Shown here: in pieces, positions 1-9,754 of the stretch | Layout: every line of letters starts with the position of its first letter | How positions within the stretch are numbered: the first letter of the stretch is position 1 | Assembly (NCBI GenBank): GCA_013166775.1 | Contig: JABLTJ010000008.1 | Span: forward strand, 52,564-116,563 | Direction: 5' to 3' | DNA: 64,000 nt | DNA from: Promethearchaeati archaeon | GTDB lineage: Archaea > Asgardarchaeota > Heimdallarchaeia > Heimdallarchaeales > Heimdallarchaeaceae | Program-made: the position numbers and the translations under genes | Notes under the pieces: generated by a model | Database searches by the model: none | Seen by the model: only the letters and a program-made list of their open reading frames with translations | What the model was told of the DNA's origin: nothing

Positions 1-43
1 AAAAACTTAATTTATTTTTATCTCAACCACTGCTAGTGGTTTT

Positions 44-961
44 ATGAGTAACAATCCAGAAGAACCTGAAGAAGAGCTTCAAGAAGAACCTGAAGAAGAG
101 CTTCAAGAAGAACCTGAAGAAGAGCTTCAAGAAGAACCTGAAGAAGAATCTCAAGAAGAGCCTCAAGAAGAGCTTCAAGAAGAGCCTCAAGAAGAATCTC
201 AAGAAGAGCCTCAAGAAGAATCTCAAGAAGAATCTCAAGAAGAATCTCAAGAAGAATCTCAAGAAGAATCTCAAGAAGAATCTCAAGAAGAATCTGAGGT
301 AGAAACAAAGAAAGAAAAGAAAAAATATGTTCACAACTGCACAAAGTGTGGTTCTTGTTGTGAAAAATGGCAAGAAATTCCCATCTACATAGAAGATATG
401 CAAAGATGGCTTATCGATGGTAGCATTCAATATATATTACCATTTCTTCAAGTTAGAATTTCTCCTCCAGCTTATGTCCGTCTAGTTCTGCAAAAACCTT
501 CAGTTGAAGGAGAAGATCCAAATCCCTCCGGATGCCCTCTCTATGACTTTGAGAACAAGATATGTAACTTGTACTCTTCTATGCCTTTACACTGTGCCTC
601 ATATCCCCTAGCTTTTAATGGAGAAAATTTCTATCTTGTTGATTCGGAATCTCCTGGGTTGGGAAACGAAACAATGACAGCTGAATCTCTAGAATCAGCT
701 AGAAATGTAGCTAAAGAACACTTTTCAGCTCTCTCATCATCGAGTGCTCTCTTACCTGTGCTTTACAATATTATCTTGATGAACATAATGCAACAGAGTC
801 AAGAAGCTATGAAAGCTCTATCAGATGAAGATAAAGAACAGTTAGAAAAACTTCTTTCGAAATCAAATGAGGATACTGAAGAAATTACTGAAGAAATTAC
901 TGAAGAAATTACTGAAGAAATTACTGAAGACGATGCTGCTCCAAGTTCAGATGAAGAATAG
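44..961 (+). CDS. YkgJ-like CxxCxxCC zinc/iron-chelating domain protein with N-terminal E/P/Q/S repeats and C-terminal EEIT repeats
   Basis: ORF; motif CTKCGSCCEKW, then CPLYDFENKICNLYSSMPLHCASYPL typical of YkgJ/UPF0153 proteins; low-complexity tails. Confidence 0.8.
   Translation: MSNNPEEPEEELQEEPEEELQEEPEEELQEEPEEESQEEPQEELQEEPQEESQEEPQEESQEESQEESQEESQEESQEESQEESEVETKKEKKKYVHNCTKCGSCCEKWQEIPIYIEDMQRWLIDGSIQYILPFLQVRISPPAYVRLVLQKPSVEGEDPNPSGCPLYDFENKICNLYSSMPLHCASYPLAFNGENFYLVDSESPGLGNETMTAESLESARNVAKEHFSALSSSSALLPVLYNIILMNIMQQSQEAMKALSDEDKEQLEKLLSKSNEDTEEITEEITEEITEEITEDDAAPSSDEE
56..297 (+). repeat. In-frame tandem repeats encoding EEPEEELQ (24 bp) then EESQ (12 bp) units
   Basis: Direct reading: gaagaacctgaagaagagcttcaa units followed by gaagaatctcaa units. 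Confidence 0.95.
875..930 (+). repeat. In-frame 12-bp tandem repeat encoding EEIT
   Basis: actgaagaaatt repeated about 4 times. Confidence 0.95.
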
Positions 962-968
962 TCTAATT

Positions 969-1649
969 TTATTCCTCATCATCTTGACAGTACATCGCGC
1001 CTGATTCCATTAGATGACCATCTTTAGCTTTAGTATCTAAGTATTTTTTATTGTATACATTCGGTGTGATTGCAACAGGGATTCTATCTGTAACATTAAC
1101 TCCACTTTCACAAAGTCCTGCAACTTTAGTTGGGTTGTTGGTTATCAATTTTAGAGATTTAACTTTCAAAGATTTTAGAATATCTACTGCAACCAAATAA
1201 GACCTCTCATCAGCTTTGAAGCCCAGCAATTCATTTGCTTCATTTGTATCATACCCCATCTCTTGCAGAGAATAAGCTTTTAGCTTGTTAAACAACCCTA
1301 TTCCTCTACCTTCTTGTCTTAGATAAATTAAAATTCCATCATCTTCTTTTGATAGAATATTTAATGCATATTCCAATTGTTCTCTGCAGTCACATCTCAA
1401 AGATGTAAAAACATCACCTGTTAGGCACTCAGAATGAATTCTAACTGGTATGTTTTCTTTATTAAATGGGCTCCCTCGATAAATAACGGTATGTTCTTTC
1501 ATATCCCTTAGGCTAAGAACACCAATAATTTTAAATTCACCAAATCGTGTTGGTAATTCGGCAAGGGATCCAAAATGTATTAATTCTGTATCCTCTAAAC
1601 CCAATTCGATGATTTTAGTCCGTACCTTTTTCTCAACGTCTTCTGTCAA
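969..1649 (-). CDS. ribA: GTP cyclohydrolase II
   Basis: SECLTGDVFTSLRCDCREQLEYAL, LIYLRQEGRGIGL, LITNNPTKVAGL. Confidence 0.93.
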   Translation of the reverse strand: MTEDVEKKVRTKIIELGLEDTELIHFGSLAELPTRFGEFKIIGVLSLRDMKEHTVIYRGSPFNKENIPVRIHSECLTGDVFTSLRCDCREQLEYALNILSKEDDGILIYLRQEGRGIGLFNKLKAYSLQEMGYDTNEANELLGFKADERSYLVAVDILKSLKVKSLKLITNNPTKVAGLCESGVNVTDRIPVAITPNVYNKKYLDTKAKDGHLMESGAMYCQDDEE

Positions 1650-1705
1650 AGCAGTTCCTCTCTCAACTGAATAATGTTTTTAGCTTTTTTAATCTTAAGT
1701 TCTAA

Positions 1706-2008
1706 CTAATAAGTTATTTTGAAGTTGGGTAGATCTTCCTTTGAATCTTCCCACTTTACATCTGTATTGTAAACTTTAGCAGAAGGAGGTCCTACTCTTG
1801 CAAAAGAAATCAGTTTAGTCAAATCCTCTTCCTCACCTTCCGCAACAATTTCTACTGAACCATCTCTCACATTTCTGACTGTCCCTTTTAAACCAAGTTT
1901 TTGAGCGAAATCACGAGTATTAGCTCTGAAAAAAACACCTTGAACCATTCCATATACTTGAATTGTCACTCGTTTTTTATTATTTGTCATTTCCATCACT
2001 TCTTCCAA
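1706..2008 (-). CDS. acyP: Acylphosphatase (true start probably an internal Met because of overlap with the sirtuin gene)
   Basis: VYGMVQGVFFRANTRDFAQKLGLKGTVRNVRDGSVEIVAEG. Confidence 0.93.
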   Translation of the reverse strand: MEEVMEMTNNKKRVTIQVYGMVQGVFFRANTRDFAQKLGLKGTVRNVRDGSVEIVAEGEEEDLTKLISFARVGPPSAKVYNTDVKWEDSKEDLPNFKITY

Positions 2009-2777
2009 CTTTCTGAATAATCTTATCTACAAATTCTGGTAAAGTTTTTTCACACGGACCATAAATAGAATAATCACTTAAATCAGATATAGGTGTTTTT
2101 TCTATATTGAATTCTATAATAACGGATTCGTTACGTTTTGCTAGATAAGGTAAAGAAGCAACGGGATGCACTATTCCTGAAGTTCCGATAATTAACAAGA
2201 TTTGTGCTTGCAAAGTCCAATCGAGAGCTATGCTCCAATTATTGCTTTCTAAAGTCTCCCCAAACCAAACAACATCAGGTCTAAGCAAATTTTCCTTGCA
2301 TTCAGAACATAAAGGTGGTTCCATATCTTTTTGAGCTAATTCTAGCTTATCCCATCTTTCAATGTGTGAACAAGAGGTGCATCTGGCATATCTTATTCTC
2401 CCGTGAATTTCTACATAGTTTTTAATACCTGCAATTTCATGTAGACCGTCAACATTCTGAGTGATGACTCCAGTAGCAAGATTAGCTTTCTCTAGTTTTT
2501 TTAGAGCAATATGGGCAGGATTTGGTTTAGCATTCAGTAAAATTCTCATTCTAGCTCTATACCATTCCCAGACTAGTTTAGGATCTCTAGCAAAAGCATA
2601 GGGTGTTGCTAAATCTTCTGCTCTATATTGATTCCATAATCCATCTTCACCACGAAAGGTTGGCATACCAGAAGCTTTGGAAATACCAGCTCCTATTACT
2701 GAAACTATACTATGATCTACTAATTCGAGTTTTTCAACAACGGAATCAATATTCATATCCTCAATAATATCTCCCAT
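1980..2777 (-). CDS. Sir2-family NAD-dependent protein deacylase (class III-like)
   Basis: GAGISKASGMPTFRG, ITQNVDGLHE, two CxxC pairs (CTSC/CSEC), RPDVVWFGE; WYRARM carries a YxxR motif. Confidence 0.93.
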   Translation of the reverse strand: MGDIIEDMNIDSVVEKLELVDHSIVSVIGAGISKASGMPTFRGEDGLWNQYRAEDLATPYAFARDPKLVWEWYRARMRILLNAKPNPAHIALKKLEKANLATGVITQNVDGLHEIAGIKNYVEIHGRIRYARCTSCSHIERWDKLELAQKDMEPPLCSECKENLLRPDVVWFGETLESNNWSIALDWTLQAQILLIIGTSGIVHPVASLPYLAKRNESVIIEFNIEKTPISDLSDYSIYGPCEKTLPEFVDKIIQKVGRSDGNDK

Positions 2778-2834
2778 AAATAAAAATGTATAGTGAAAAG
2801 ATAAAATGAGATTACTATCGTATCTTTGATGATT

Positions 2835-3938
2835 TTAGATATTAAATTTACGTTTCTTTCCTGTAATCTCTTGATATAGTTTGTCGATACTATTAGCATA
2901 CTCAGGATACCTAGTATATGCAATTTGGAATGCCATATCTAATTCGGATTCTTCTAGATTAGCAAATTGCTGTTTTGGATTTGTTGTTAAAGCATAATAC
3001 TGTGAGATTATACTTGTGCCTGAATATCTGATGATTTTTACAACTTCTTCCTCTAATTTTCTGACTACTGCATCTATTATATCTTTGTGAGCATATCCTC
3101 CGCCTTCTGCGTCAGCTTGTATTCTTTGTATAATCTTCTTAGAGAAATCACTCTCTTCTCCTCCTTTTGCTGAACCAACCGTCAAATCACAAATAACATT
3201 TGCAGGATAATTTGATAGAAGTTCCGGAGTTGCGAATAAAACATCGAACTGATCAGGTGAAACATATTCAGGTGGGAATAGTGATACTAGTAATTCTCTT
3301 CTAGGTTGAAATGATTGGAGAGAAGATAGAAATGGTTTAACCATCTCTTTTGAGCACATTACTATTACTGGTTTTCCATTTAGTAATGCATGAACTACTC
3401 TATCCTGTCCTTTGATGATTAGTCTCATAAAGAAATAAGGGGACGCGGCAGATCTTACTATTTCTATTGTCTGAACACCAGCTGCAAGATCCTGTTTACT
3501 TTCTAATATAGAATTGAGATTTGTTGCCCAATTGAATACTCTAGTCTTTAGTGATTCATCCATTTGATAGCCTGGCTCATACAAAAGAAGACCTGATATT
3601 TGTTTTGCTGTGTTTGAACTGTGATAATTGAAAACTGGCACTTTTGTGTATAATTGTGATTGTAATTCTTCTGGGATAATAAAGGTAAGACAAGCCATTG
3701 TTATGGGAGATCTCTTGCTTTTGCAAGGAACACCAAAGAAGAAAGAGTAAGAAACTCCACCTATGTCATGAAGTGGCATAACTGCACTCGCTTCTCTTAA
3801 AATATCAGTAGCTGCAGCTCCCATAAGCATACGAATAGATATCTTCTGAGATTCTTCTTCAGATAGATTATCAAAGTATATTGCTTTTGTTCCAACTGTA
3901 TCATCAAATACGCTAAAACAAACTTTGTTTACCATCAA
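2835..3938 (-). CDS. Longin-like N-terminal domain protein with possible DENN/folliculin-like C-terminal half; function unknown
   Basis: N-terminus FSVFDDTVGTKAIYFDNLSEEESQKISIRML resembles longin-type folds; ALLNGKPVIVMCSKEMVKPFLSSLQSF...VICDLTVGS resembles cDENN pattern. Confidence 0.45.
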   Translation of the reverse strand: MMVNKVCFSVFDDTVGTKAIYFDNLSEEESQKISIRMLMGAAATDILREASAVMPLHDIGGVSYSFFFGVPCKSKRSPITMACLTFIIPEELQSQLYTKVPVFNYHSSNTAKQISGLLLYEPGYQMDESLKTRVFNWATNLNSILESKQDLAAGVQTIEIVRSAASPYFFMRLIIKGQDRVVHALLNGKPVIVMCSKEMVKPFLSSLQSFQPRRELLVSLFPPEYVSPDQFDVLFATPELLSNYPANVICDLTVGSAKGGEESDFSKKIIQRIQADAEGGGYAHKDIIDAVVRKLEEEVVKIIRYSGTSIISQYYALTTNPKQQFANLEESELDMAFQIAYTRYPEYANSIDKLYQEITGKKRKFNI

Positions 3939-4098
3939 TCTTTATTGGCGTTAAGTTTCTATTAAATGTATTGTTGAGGGAAATCAAGAATTGAGTAGTT
4001 GGCGTTTAAGAACCTTAAAATCTTGAATGTAGAACAAGAAGAAACATATTGTTTTTAAAGGCTATTTACATAGATAAAATACCTATCCGGTGATATGA

Positions 4099-4428
4099 GT
4101 GGTAGAAAATGGAGAAATTCAAAAAGAACTAACTGAACGGTTAGGTAGAACAAAACGACTAATTCTCATAGAGCTTTCGAAGGGAGCTGCCGGATATAAG
4201 AAACTTTCAAAGAAGCTGAAAATCGGTTTAGACACAATACGTTCTCATGTTAAAACAGGTAAGCATTCAAAATCACTAACGCAACTCGGTCTGATAAAAC
4301 AAGAGGAAAGGGGATGGTCTGTAACTGATTTAGGTTTTGATGTATTGGAATTATTGAAGAGAGATCCAGAATTTGCTCCCTTCTTTGTCGTTGACCCAAC
4401 TTTAAAAGAAAAAGAACTTGATTCCTAA
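4099..4428 (+). CDS. Winged-helix transcriptional regulator (ArsR-like)
   Basis: LGRTKRLILIELSKGAAGYKKLSKKLKIGLDTIRSHVKTGKHSKSLTQLGLIKQEERGWSVTDLG. Confidence 0.75.
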   Translation: MVENGEIQKELTERLGRTKRLILIELSKGAAGYKKLSKKLKIGLDTIRSHVKTGKHSKSLTQLGLIKQEERGWSVTDLGFDVLELLKRDPEFAPFFVVDPTLKEKELDS

Positions 4429-4434
4429 GAATCG

Positions 4435-4460
4435 ATTTTTCTTCTTTTTTTTCTCTTTTT
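4435..4460 (+). terminator. T-rich tract, likely transcription terminator after the wHTH gene
   Basis: atttttcttcttttttttctcttttt directly after the stop codon, between convergent genes. Confidence 0.45.
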
Positions 4461-4474
4461 AAAGAAAGGGAACC

Positions 4475-6124
4475 TCAATAACACTCTAAAGCTTTTTCCA
4501 AAAACTTGATTGTCTTTTCTTTACTAAGTGCATCTATCAAGGTTCCTGCTCTTGGACCAAATTTCTTGCTAAGAACGGATACATATAATGCTCTAAAGAA
4601 GTTTGCAGTTTTGATTTCTTTTTCTTTAGCTATCTTATACAAGTATTGAGTAATATCATCACCATGAAGATTATCTGGAAGTTCTTTGATAGCAGCAAGT
4701 AGGTTTTCATAAATTCCTTGTTCTAACTGATTAACCATATCACAATCTGTCTTTTCTGAGATGCTGAATTTAAAATTGTCATTTGCATAGTTATCTAGCC
4801 AATATTTTGTTCGAGTAAAATTTTGTTCAAATGTTACTTCAAGTTGTTTGGAGTCTTCTATTGAGGATCGTTCAACCATTTTCTGAAATGTTTTGTCTCT
4901 GTCGAACATGAAGACTTGCATCAGTGTAGCTAGATGTCCTATTTCTATAGGTAGTTGATTTGAAACAGAGTCTTTATCGATTAGTGCAAGTTCAAAAGCT
5001 TTCCAAGTTTTTTCCTTTGACTTCTGATGATCTACGCCTTCACCATAGATATACACTTCTCTTGCTTTAGAAAATTCTGAAGCAATTTTCGGGAGATCAT
5101 TTTTGACATCAAAATCAAAATCTGTTCTCAGATTATGCCTATAAATTAAATATAGGAAAATCTCTGGATCAAGCATCTTATGGAACTCAGAGACAGGTAC
5201 TCCGCTTCCTACACTTCCACTTGCTTTTTTTCCACCAACTGTAAGAAAACCATGTTGAATCAATAATGGGAGCTTTGTTTTTCCAAAGATTTTTTCATGA
5301 AATGCAAGGGATGTATCAATTGATCCTCCTGCGGCACCGTGGTCTTTACCTGAAGATTCAACTGAAACACCAAAGAAATCTTGTCTAGCTGCCCAGTCCA
5401 ATCTCCATTTGAGCTTCCAAGTAGTGTCACCTAACATTATCTTTCCTTGAAAACCACACCCATTTTTCTCCTTTTGACAGAGAATTTCCATTCTGATTTT
5501 ACTGTTTTCTATTTCTGCACTCAATGTTTTTGGAGCATCTATATTCTTACATTTTGGACATTGAATCATGAAGAAATCTTCCATTCTAGATCCTGTGATT
5601 CGCTCTGTTATCTCATAAACTTCCTCCTTTTTTTCTATGAAGAGTTTTGCATATTTGTCATAATCTCCCTTTTTGTAGTATTCTGATATAATTGTTGGTT
5701 CAGGATTGACATCGAAATTATGCATGATATTAAGAGCATCGTCGATAAAGTGCCCCGCGTAAGAATCATGGCATCCTAGCGGATCTGGTACTTCATTAAT
5801 AGGATATCCTAAATATGGTTCTAATTCTTTTTCGAATTTCTTAAAGAATGAAGGGATTCTATCAAATGGATCTTGATCATCAATATTAATTATAAATCTG
5901 GGATTTGTGCCTAGATTATCTAATTCTCTTGCAATGGCTCTGCATGTTACACCCTCTCTGAAATTTCCAAGATGATAATATCCACTAGGAGACCACCCTG
6001 TACAAACAGTTTGTTTTTGACCAAAAAGCTCTATTGCTTTTTCACTAATTACTGTTGCCCAGTGTTTAAAGGTCATATCTTCTGCTTCTTCTTGCTCTGA
6101 CATAATTGAAAGACATTTGATCAA
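4475..6124 (-). CDS. lysS: Lysyl-tRNA synthetase, class I
   Basis: CTGWSPSGYYHLGNFREG, KKASGSVG (KMSKS-like), zinc CxxC sites. Confidence 0.92.
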   Translation of the reverse strand: MIKCLSIMSEQEEAEDMTFKHWATVISEKAIELFGQKQTVCTGWSPSGYYHLGNFREGVTCRAIARELDNLGTNPRFIINIDDQDPFDRIPSFFKKFEKELEPYLGYPINEVPDPLGCHDSYAGHFIDDALNIMHNFDVNPEPTIISEYYKKGDYDKYAKLFIEKKEEVYEITERITGSRMEDFFMIQCPKCKNIDAPKTLSAEIENSKIRMEILCQKEKNGCGFQGKIMLGDTTWKLKWRLDWAARQDFFGVSVESSGKDHGAAGGSIDTSLAFHEKIFGKTKLPLLIQHGFLTVGGKKASGSVGSGVPVSEFHKMLDPEIFLYLIYRHNLRTDFDFDVKNDLPKIASEFSKAREVYIYGEGVDHQKSKEKTWKAFELALIDKDSVSNQLPIEIGHLATLMQVFMFDRDKTFQKMVERSSIEDSKQLEVTFEQNFTRTKYWLDNYANDNFKFSISEKTDCDMVNQLEQGIYENLLAAIKELPDNLHGDDITQYLYKIAKEKEIKTANFFRALYVSVLSKKFGPRAGTLIDALSKEKTIKFLEKALECY

Positions 6125-6165
6125 AGTAACTTAAAAATTGTGGTTTCCGAGCTAAAAATATGGAA

Positions 6166-7566
6166 TCAAATTTTCCGATATAGTTTTTCCATCTCATCTC
6201 GCCATTCAAGAAAATTATTAGGAGATTTTGGATAATTTTTACAGAGTATATTAGTTTTTTTGCTAATATCAATAGCTTTTTTCATTAGTAGTAATAAGTT
6301 GTATCTTGGAAAACATCGCAAAGCTATTCCTAGATATGAGAAAATGGAGCGTTTTTTCAGTATACCTTCTGAGGTTAGATCTTCTTGCTTTACAACTTTT
6401 CTTTTGAGTAAAAATTCCAATTTCTTAGGACCTAGTTTATTAAGGGCTATTGTTAATATTCTCCTTCTAACATGTTTTGAGCCAAAATCTGAGAAAATGA
6501 GTTCATTATATTTCCAGAGATCCTTTGTTTCAAATCTTTTATTTACTATTGCTTCTTTTGCAATTTCACCCGCAAAACAACCTGCAATCAGAGCAGGACC
6601 ATGTCCTTCTGCTGTTAAAGGATCTGGGTGATATGCAGCATCACCTGCAATAATTAGACCAGGAGCGACTGAATTCCATAGAGGAGGTCTAATTGGTACA
6701 CATCCACCTCTACCATCTATTGTATCATACGTACCTTTTGGATAATATTTCTCCATAGCTTTGAAATATACTGATTTTACTCCTTTATCTAAGTTCTTTT
6801 CTTCTTTGATAAAACCCGTTCCACAATTTACTTTTCTATCACCATCGGCAAAAAACCAAATGTAACCTGGTTCTGGTATATCCTCTTCATATTGAAGAAC
6901 AATCTTTCCTTTCAAATCATGTTCCTTGTCCAGCTTAATGATCTCTCTGTAACAAGATGCATAATCAGCTTTTGTTAATTCTTTATCTAATAAAGGCTCA
7001 AAATCCTTCGGAAGATTAGTTCTAATTGCTGCAAGAACACCACTGCAATCAATAACCATTGAAGAAAGTAATTCTTTTTCCTCATTTTTACTGCTTCTTA
7101 CAATGACTCCACTAACTTTGTTTTTTTGGATTATTGGTTTGAGTGCTTTGGTTTCAGAAAACAACTTAACTCCACTCTGGAGTGCATCTTTCAATAACCT
7201 CTGTCCATATAAATGACGATTAATCATATATCCTACAGCAGGAAGAGTTATGTGATCAATTGGAAGCAATGTCCTTAGAGCTAGAACTTCTATATTTGCA
7301 TTAATTTCATTTTCTAGTGGAGGTTCAACATTTACTTTTTCAGAGAATCGATGTGAGGTTTTTTTTGATATTGCTTCACCACAGACTTTTTCACCAATAT
7401 CTTCCCTTTTCTTTTTGTCAATCAGAAGTACATTCAAACCTTCTCTCCTGCAACTAAGAGCTGAGCTAACACCTGCAGGTCCCGCACCTATAACAATCAC
7501 ATCGAAAGTCTCTGTCATCAAGTTATTAGGATATAACTCCAATATAAATTTAATGAGATACAACAA
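6166..7566 (-). CDS. FAD-dependent oxidoreductase, geranylgeranyl reductase family
   Basis: DVIVIGAGPAGVSSALSCRREGLNVLLIDKK; GLIIAGDAAYHPDPLTAEGHGPALIAG; YIWFFADGDRKVNCGTG. Confidence 0.85.
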   Translation of the reverse strand: MLYLIKFILELYPNNLMTETFDVIVIGAGPAGVSSALSCRREGLNVLLIDKKKREDIGEKVCGEAISKKTSHRFSEKVNVEPPLENEINANIEVLALRTLLPIDHITLPAVGYMINRHLYGQRLLKDALQSGVKLFSETKALKPIIQKNKVSGVIVRSSKNEEKELLSSMVIDCSGVLAAIRTNLPKDFEPLLDKELTKADYASCYREIIKLDKEHDLKGKIVLQYEEDIPEPGYIWFFADGDRKVNCGTGFIKEEKNLDKGVKSVYFKAMEKYYPKGTYDTIDGRGGCVPIRPPLWNSVAPGLIIAGDAAYHPDPLTAEGHGPALIAGCFAGEIAKEAIVNKRFETKDLWKYNELIFSDFGSKHVRRRILTIALNKLGPKKLEFLLKRKVVKQEDLTSEGILKKRSIFSYLGIALRCFPRYNLLLLMKKAIDISKKTNILCKNYPKSPNNFLEWRDEMEKLYRKI

Positions 7567-7578
7567 TGAGAAATCTCA

Positions 7579-9156
7579 TCAGAATAGGAGATCAAAGTTG
7601 TATGCTAATAATTCTCTTTCAACATTAGTCTCTTTTTCAAGAATTTCTACTTCAGTCTTTTCTCCTAATTGCACAGAAAATATCTCAAACAATGGTTGAG
7701 TATCTCCAGACACTGTTAATATCACAGTAATATCTTGATTTCTTTCTGGAGGATTTGTAACCCATGTTAGAGATTTTTGATTCTCATCTCTTATCTCTTC
7801 CATAATTTGAGCTTCAGCTGGTTCGGTGTTTACTAATACATGATTTGCTGGGATTCTATCTGAAAAGGAAACCATATCCTCTAGATGTTCCAGAGCTCTG
7901 ATAACATAAACAATCTTATATCCAGATCCTCTCGTTGAAGGTTGAAGAATTTTCAAGCATTTCATAATATCTCTATTTTCTTTATCTTTTACTAGTTTTT
8001 TACCTCGATATAGATATGGGAAGTAATCCAAGTGATAAGATTTCTCGATTAATTCTTTTGGTTTTACAGAAGTATGTTTCCACCTTACAGTAATTCCTTT
8101 CATTTTTGCTCTCTCAATGATGCCTTGCGGAGCAATTGCTTCAGGGATAGTACGTAGAATATTGAATTCAGGTGGAATAGTATCCGCAATATATAGCTCT
8201 TTAATTTGATCTTCATGAGAATTTACATATTTGGTGTATGCTCTATATTCCAAATCTGATGGATTAATATTTTCGAAAGTTTTTAGTACAGTAATGTCAT
8301 TCTCTGTAAATTCTAATATTATTCTGTTTATTCTTCGCTTAACATAATAAGTAATATTAACTCTCTCTTTGGGACCTAGTTCAGAAAGTTTCCATCTCAT
8401 GAGTAAAGAGTCTTCACCCTTAGATTGCTCTTTCTTAGCTTCTTTGTTATCACACTCTACCATTAACACATTGTAGCTGTATGGTATTTGATCAACAACA
8501 TCAATATCTTTTATGGGTTCATCATATCTGTTTATAATAGTTGAAATTATTGAGTAGCTTCCAATAGTATCTCCAACATTGATGTTTTTCTCTATCTCCA
8601 CGCTCTTCTTCTCATCCCCCAGATTGAATTGATGAACTCCTTTAATTCTATTTGGAACTACTACTTGATGTCCATCCAAAACCCTTTGAACTAGTTCATT
8701 TATCACCAATTCGTCTTCAGGTAACTGCTGAAGCTTAATTAATCTGCCAATTATTACAGTATTTTCATCAATTCCCAGAAGATCAGATAGATGATCAGTT
8801 GGTATTTTCAAAGTTTCAAGTATTATTTCCTCTAATTGCTGTGTAATCATTTCTTCTGATCTAATTAATCGTAATAATAAAGAATAATCACTTCTGATTC
8901 CCATATTCTCAAAATACTCTTCAATCCATCTTGCAACTCTTGTTTCATGAGGAGCTAGAATTGTTGCCCAAAAATCATATACTGTTCTAACTAGTTCATG
9001 AAGATTGATGCATTCTTTTTCATTTATTAAATCCCTTGTATCATAAAATGATACCAAACCACTCATTGCTGTACTAAAAAGATTAGTATCTGGTTCTATT
9101 TCAATGAAATACCTTGATGATCCCCATACTGGTTTTCTTTCAGCCATTTTACTCAA
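7579..9156 (-). CDS. Conserved hypothetical protein with repeated beta-sandwich-like segments
   Basis: Long ORF; recurring '..DIDVVDQIPYSYNVL..', '..LYIADTIPPEFNIL..', '..VSFSDRIPANHVLV..' segments. Confidence 0.7.
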   Translation of the reverse strand: MSKMAERKPVWGSSRYFIEIEPDTNLFSTAMSGLVSFYDTRDLINEKECINLHELVRTVYDFWATILAPHETRVARWIEEYFENMGIRSDYSLLLRLIRSEEMITQQLEEIILETLKIPTDHLSDLLGIDENTVIIGRLIKLQQLPEDELVINELVQRVLDGHQVVVPNRIKGVHQFNLGDEKKSVEIEKNINVGDTIGSYSIISTIINRYDEPIKDIDVVDQIPYSYNVLMVECDNKEAKKEQSKGEDSLLMRWKLSELGPKERVNITYYVKRRINRIILEFTENDITVLKTFENINPSDLEYRAYTKYVNSHEDQIKELYIADTIPPEFNILRTIPEAIAPQGIIERAKMKGITVRWKHTSVKPKELIEKSYHLDYFPYLYRGKKLVKDKENRDIMKCLKILQPSTRGSGYKIVYVIRALEHLEDMVSFSDRIPANHVLVNTEPAEAQIMEEIRDENQKSLTWVTNPPERNQDITVILTVSGDTQPLFEIFSVQLGEKTEVEILEKETNVERELLAYNFDLLF

Positions 9157-9754
9157 TCCTCACTATCTCTTTAACGGAAATCACTTCGTATTCTTCGAGG
9201 GTCTCAGTAGTCATTCTAAGTTCTTCAGTATTCTCCAATTTATGATTGAAAATAGTTATTGAGTATGATCCTTCTGGTAAATCGTTAAGAATAAAATTCC
9301 TTACTTGAGTATTGTTTTCAAAGAGCACGTTTGGAGAAGTTACTGTAGTAGTGAAATCCCCGAAAATATCCTTTTTACCAATTTCAACTATCTCTTTGTC
9401 TGTTCTAGTTTCAGTTCTTCTTTCATAGATAGTTCTAACAGTATCTAGATGAAAGCTATGAAGATCCTTCTTGATGGATTTTTCATAAGTTTCTTTTGCC
9501 TTGCTTAAATCTACTAAAAGTAGATATCTGCTTATCAATTTGCTATAAGCATATGCAAGATAATCTTCTTCCTCGAATTTTTCCATTGTATCCTCAAAAA
9601 AGTGCCACAAAATAACTGATTCTAGCAATTGATCCTTTTTTTCAAGTTCAATAGTTCTGGTTTCAAGAAACTTCACGAAATCCTCAACGGATTGTTTAGC
9701 TAAGATATCTTTGGCTTCACGGATAGTAACTTGGACTGTATCCTCAGTGCTCAC
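9149..9754 (-). CDS. Hypothetical protein with helical-repeat-like N-terminus and beta-rich C-terminus
   Basis: ORF overlapping 7579..9156 by 8 nt, same strand, suggesting translational coupling. Confidence 0.65.
   Translation of the reverse strand: MSTEDTVQVTIREAKDILAKQSVEDFVKFLETRTIELEKKDQLLESVILWHFFEDTMEKFEEEDYLAYAYSKLISRYLLLVDLSKAKETYEKSIKKDLHSFHLDTVRTIYERRTETRTDKEIVEIGKKDIFGDFTTTVTSPNVLFENNTQVRNFILNDLPEGSYSITIFNHKLENTEELRMTTETLEEYEVISVKEIVRIE

Noticed and set aside
23-430. Long antisense ORFs (23..430 and 42..344) rich in FFLRFFLR/LLEILLE
   Set aside because: They are the reverse frames of the EEPQ/EESQ repeat; repeat composition removes stops in all frames. The YkgJ reading has a real Cys motif.
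5447-5686. ORF opposite lysS
   Set aside because: Overlaps strongly conserved class I LysRS; composition is not protein-like.
6260-6631. Antisense ORF inside the geranylgeranyl-reductase-like gene
   Set aside because: The opposite strand encodes a clear conserved oxidoreductase.
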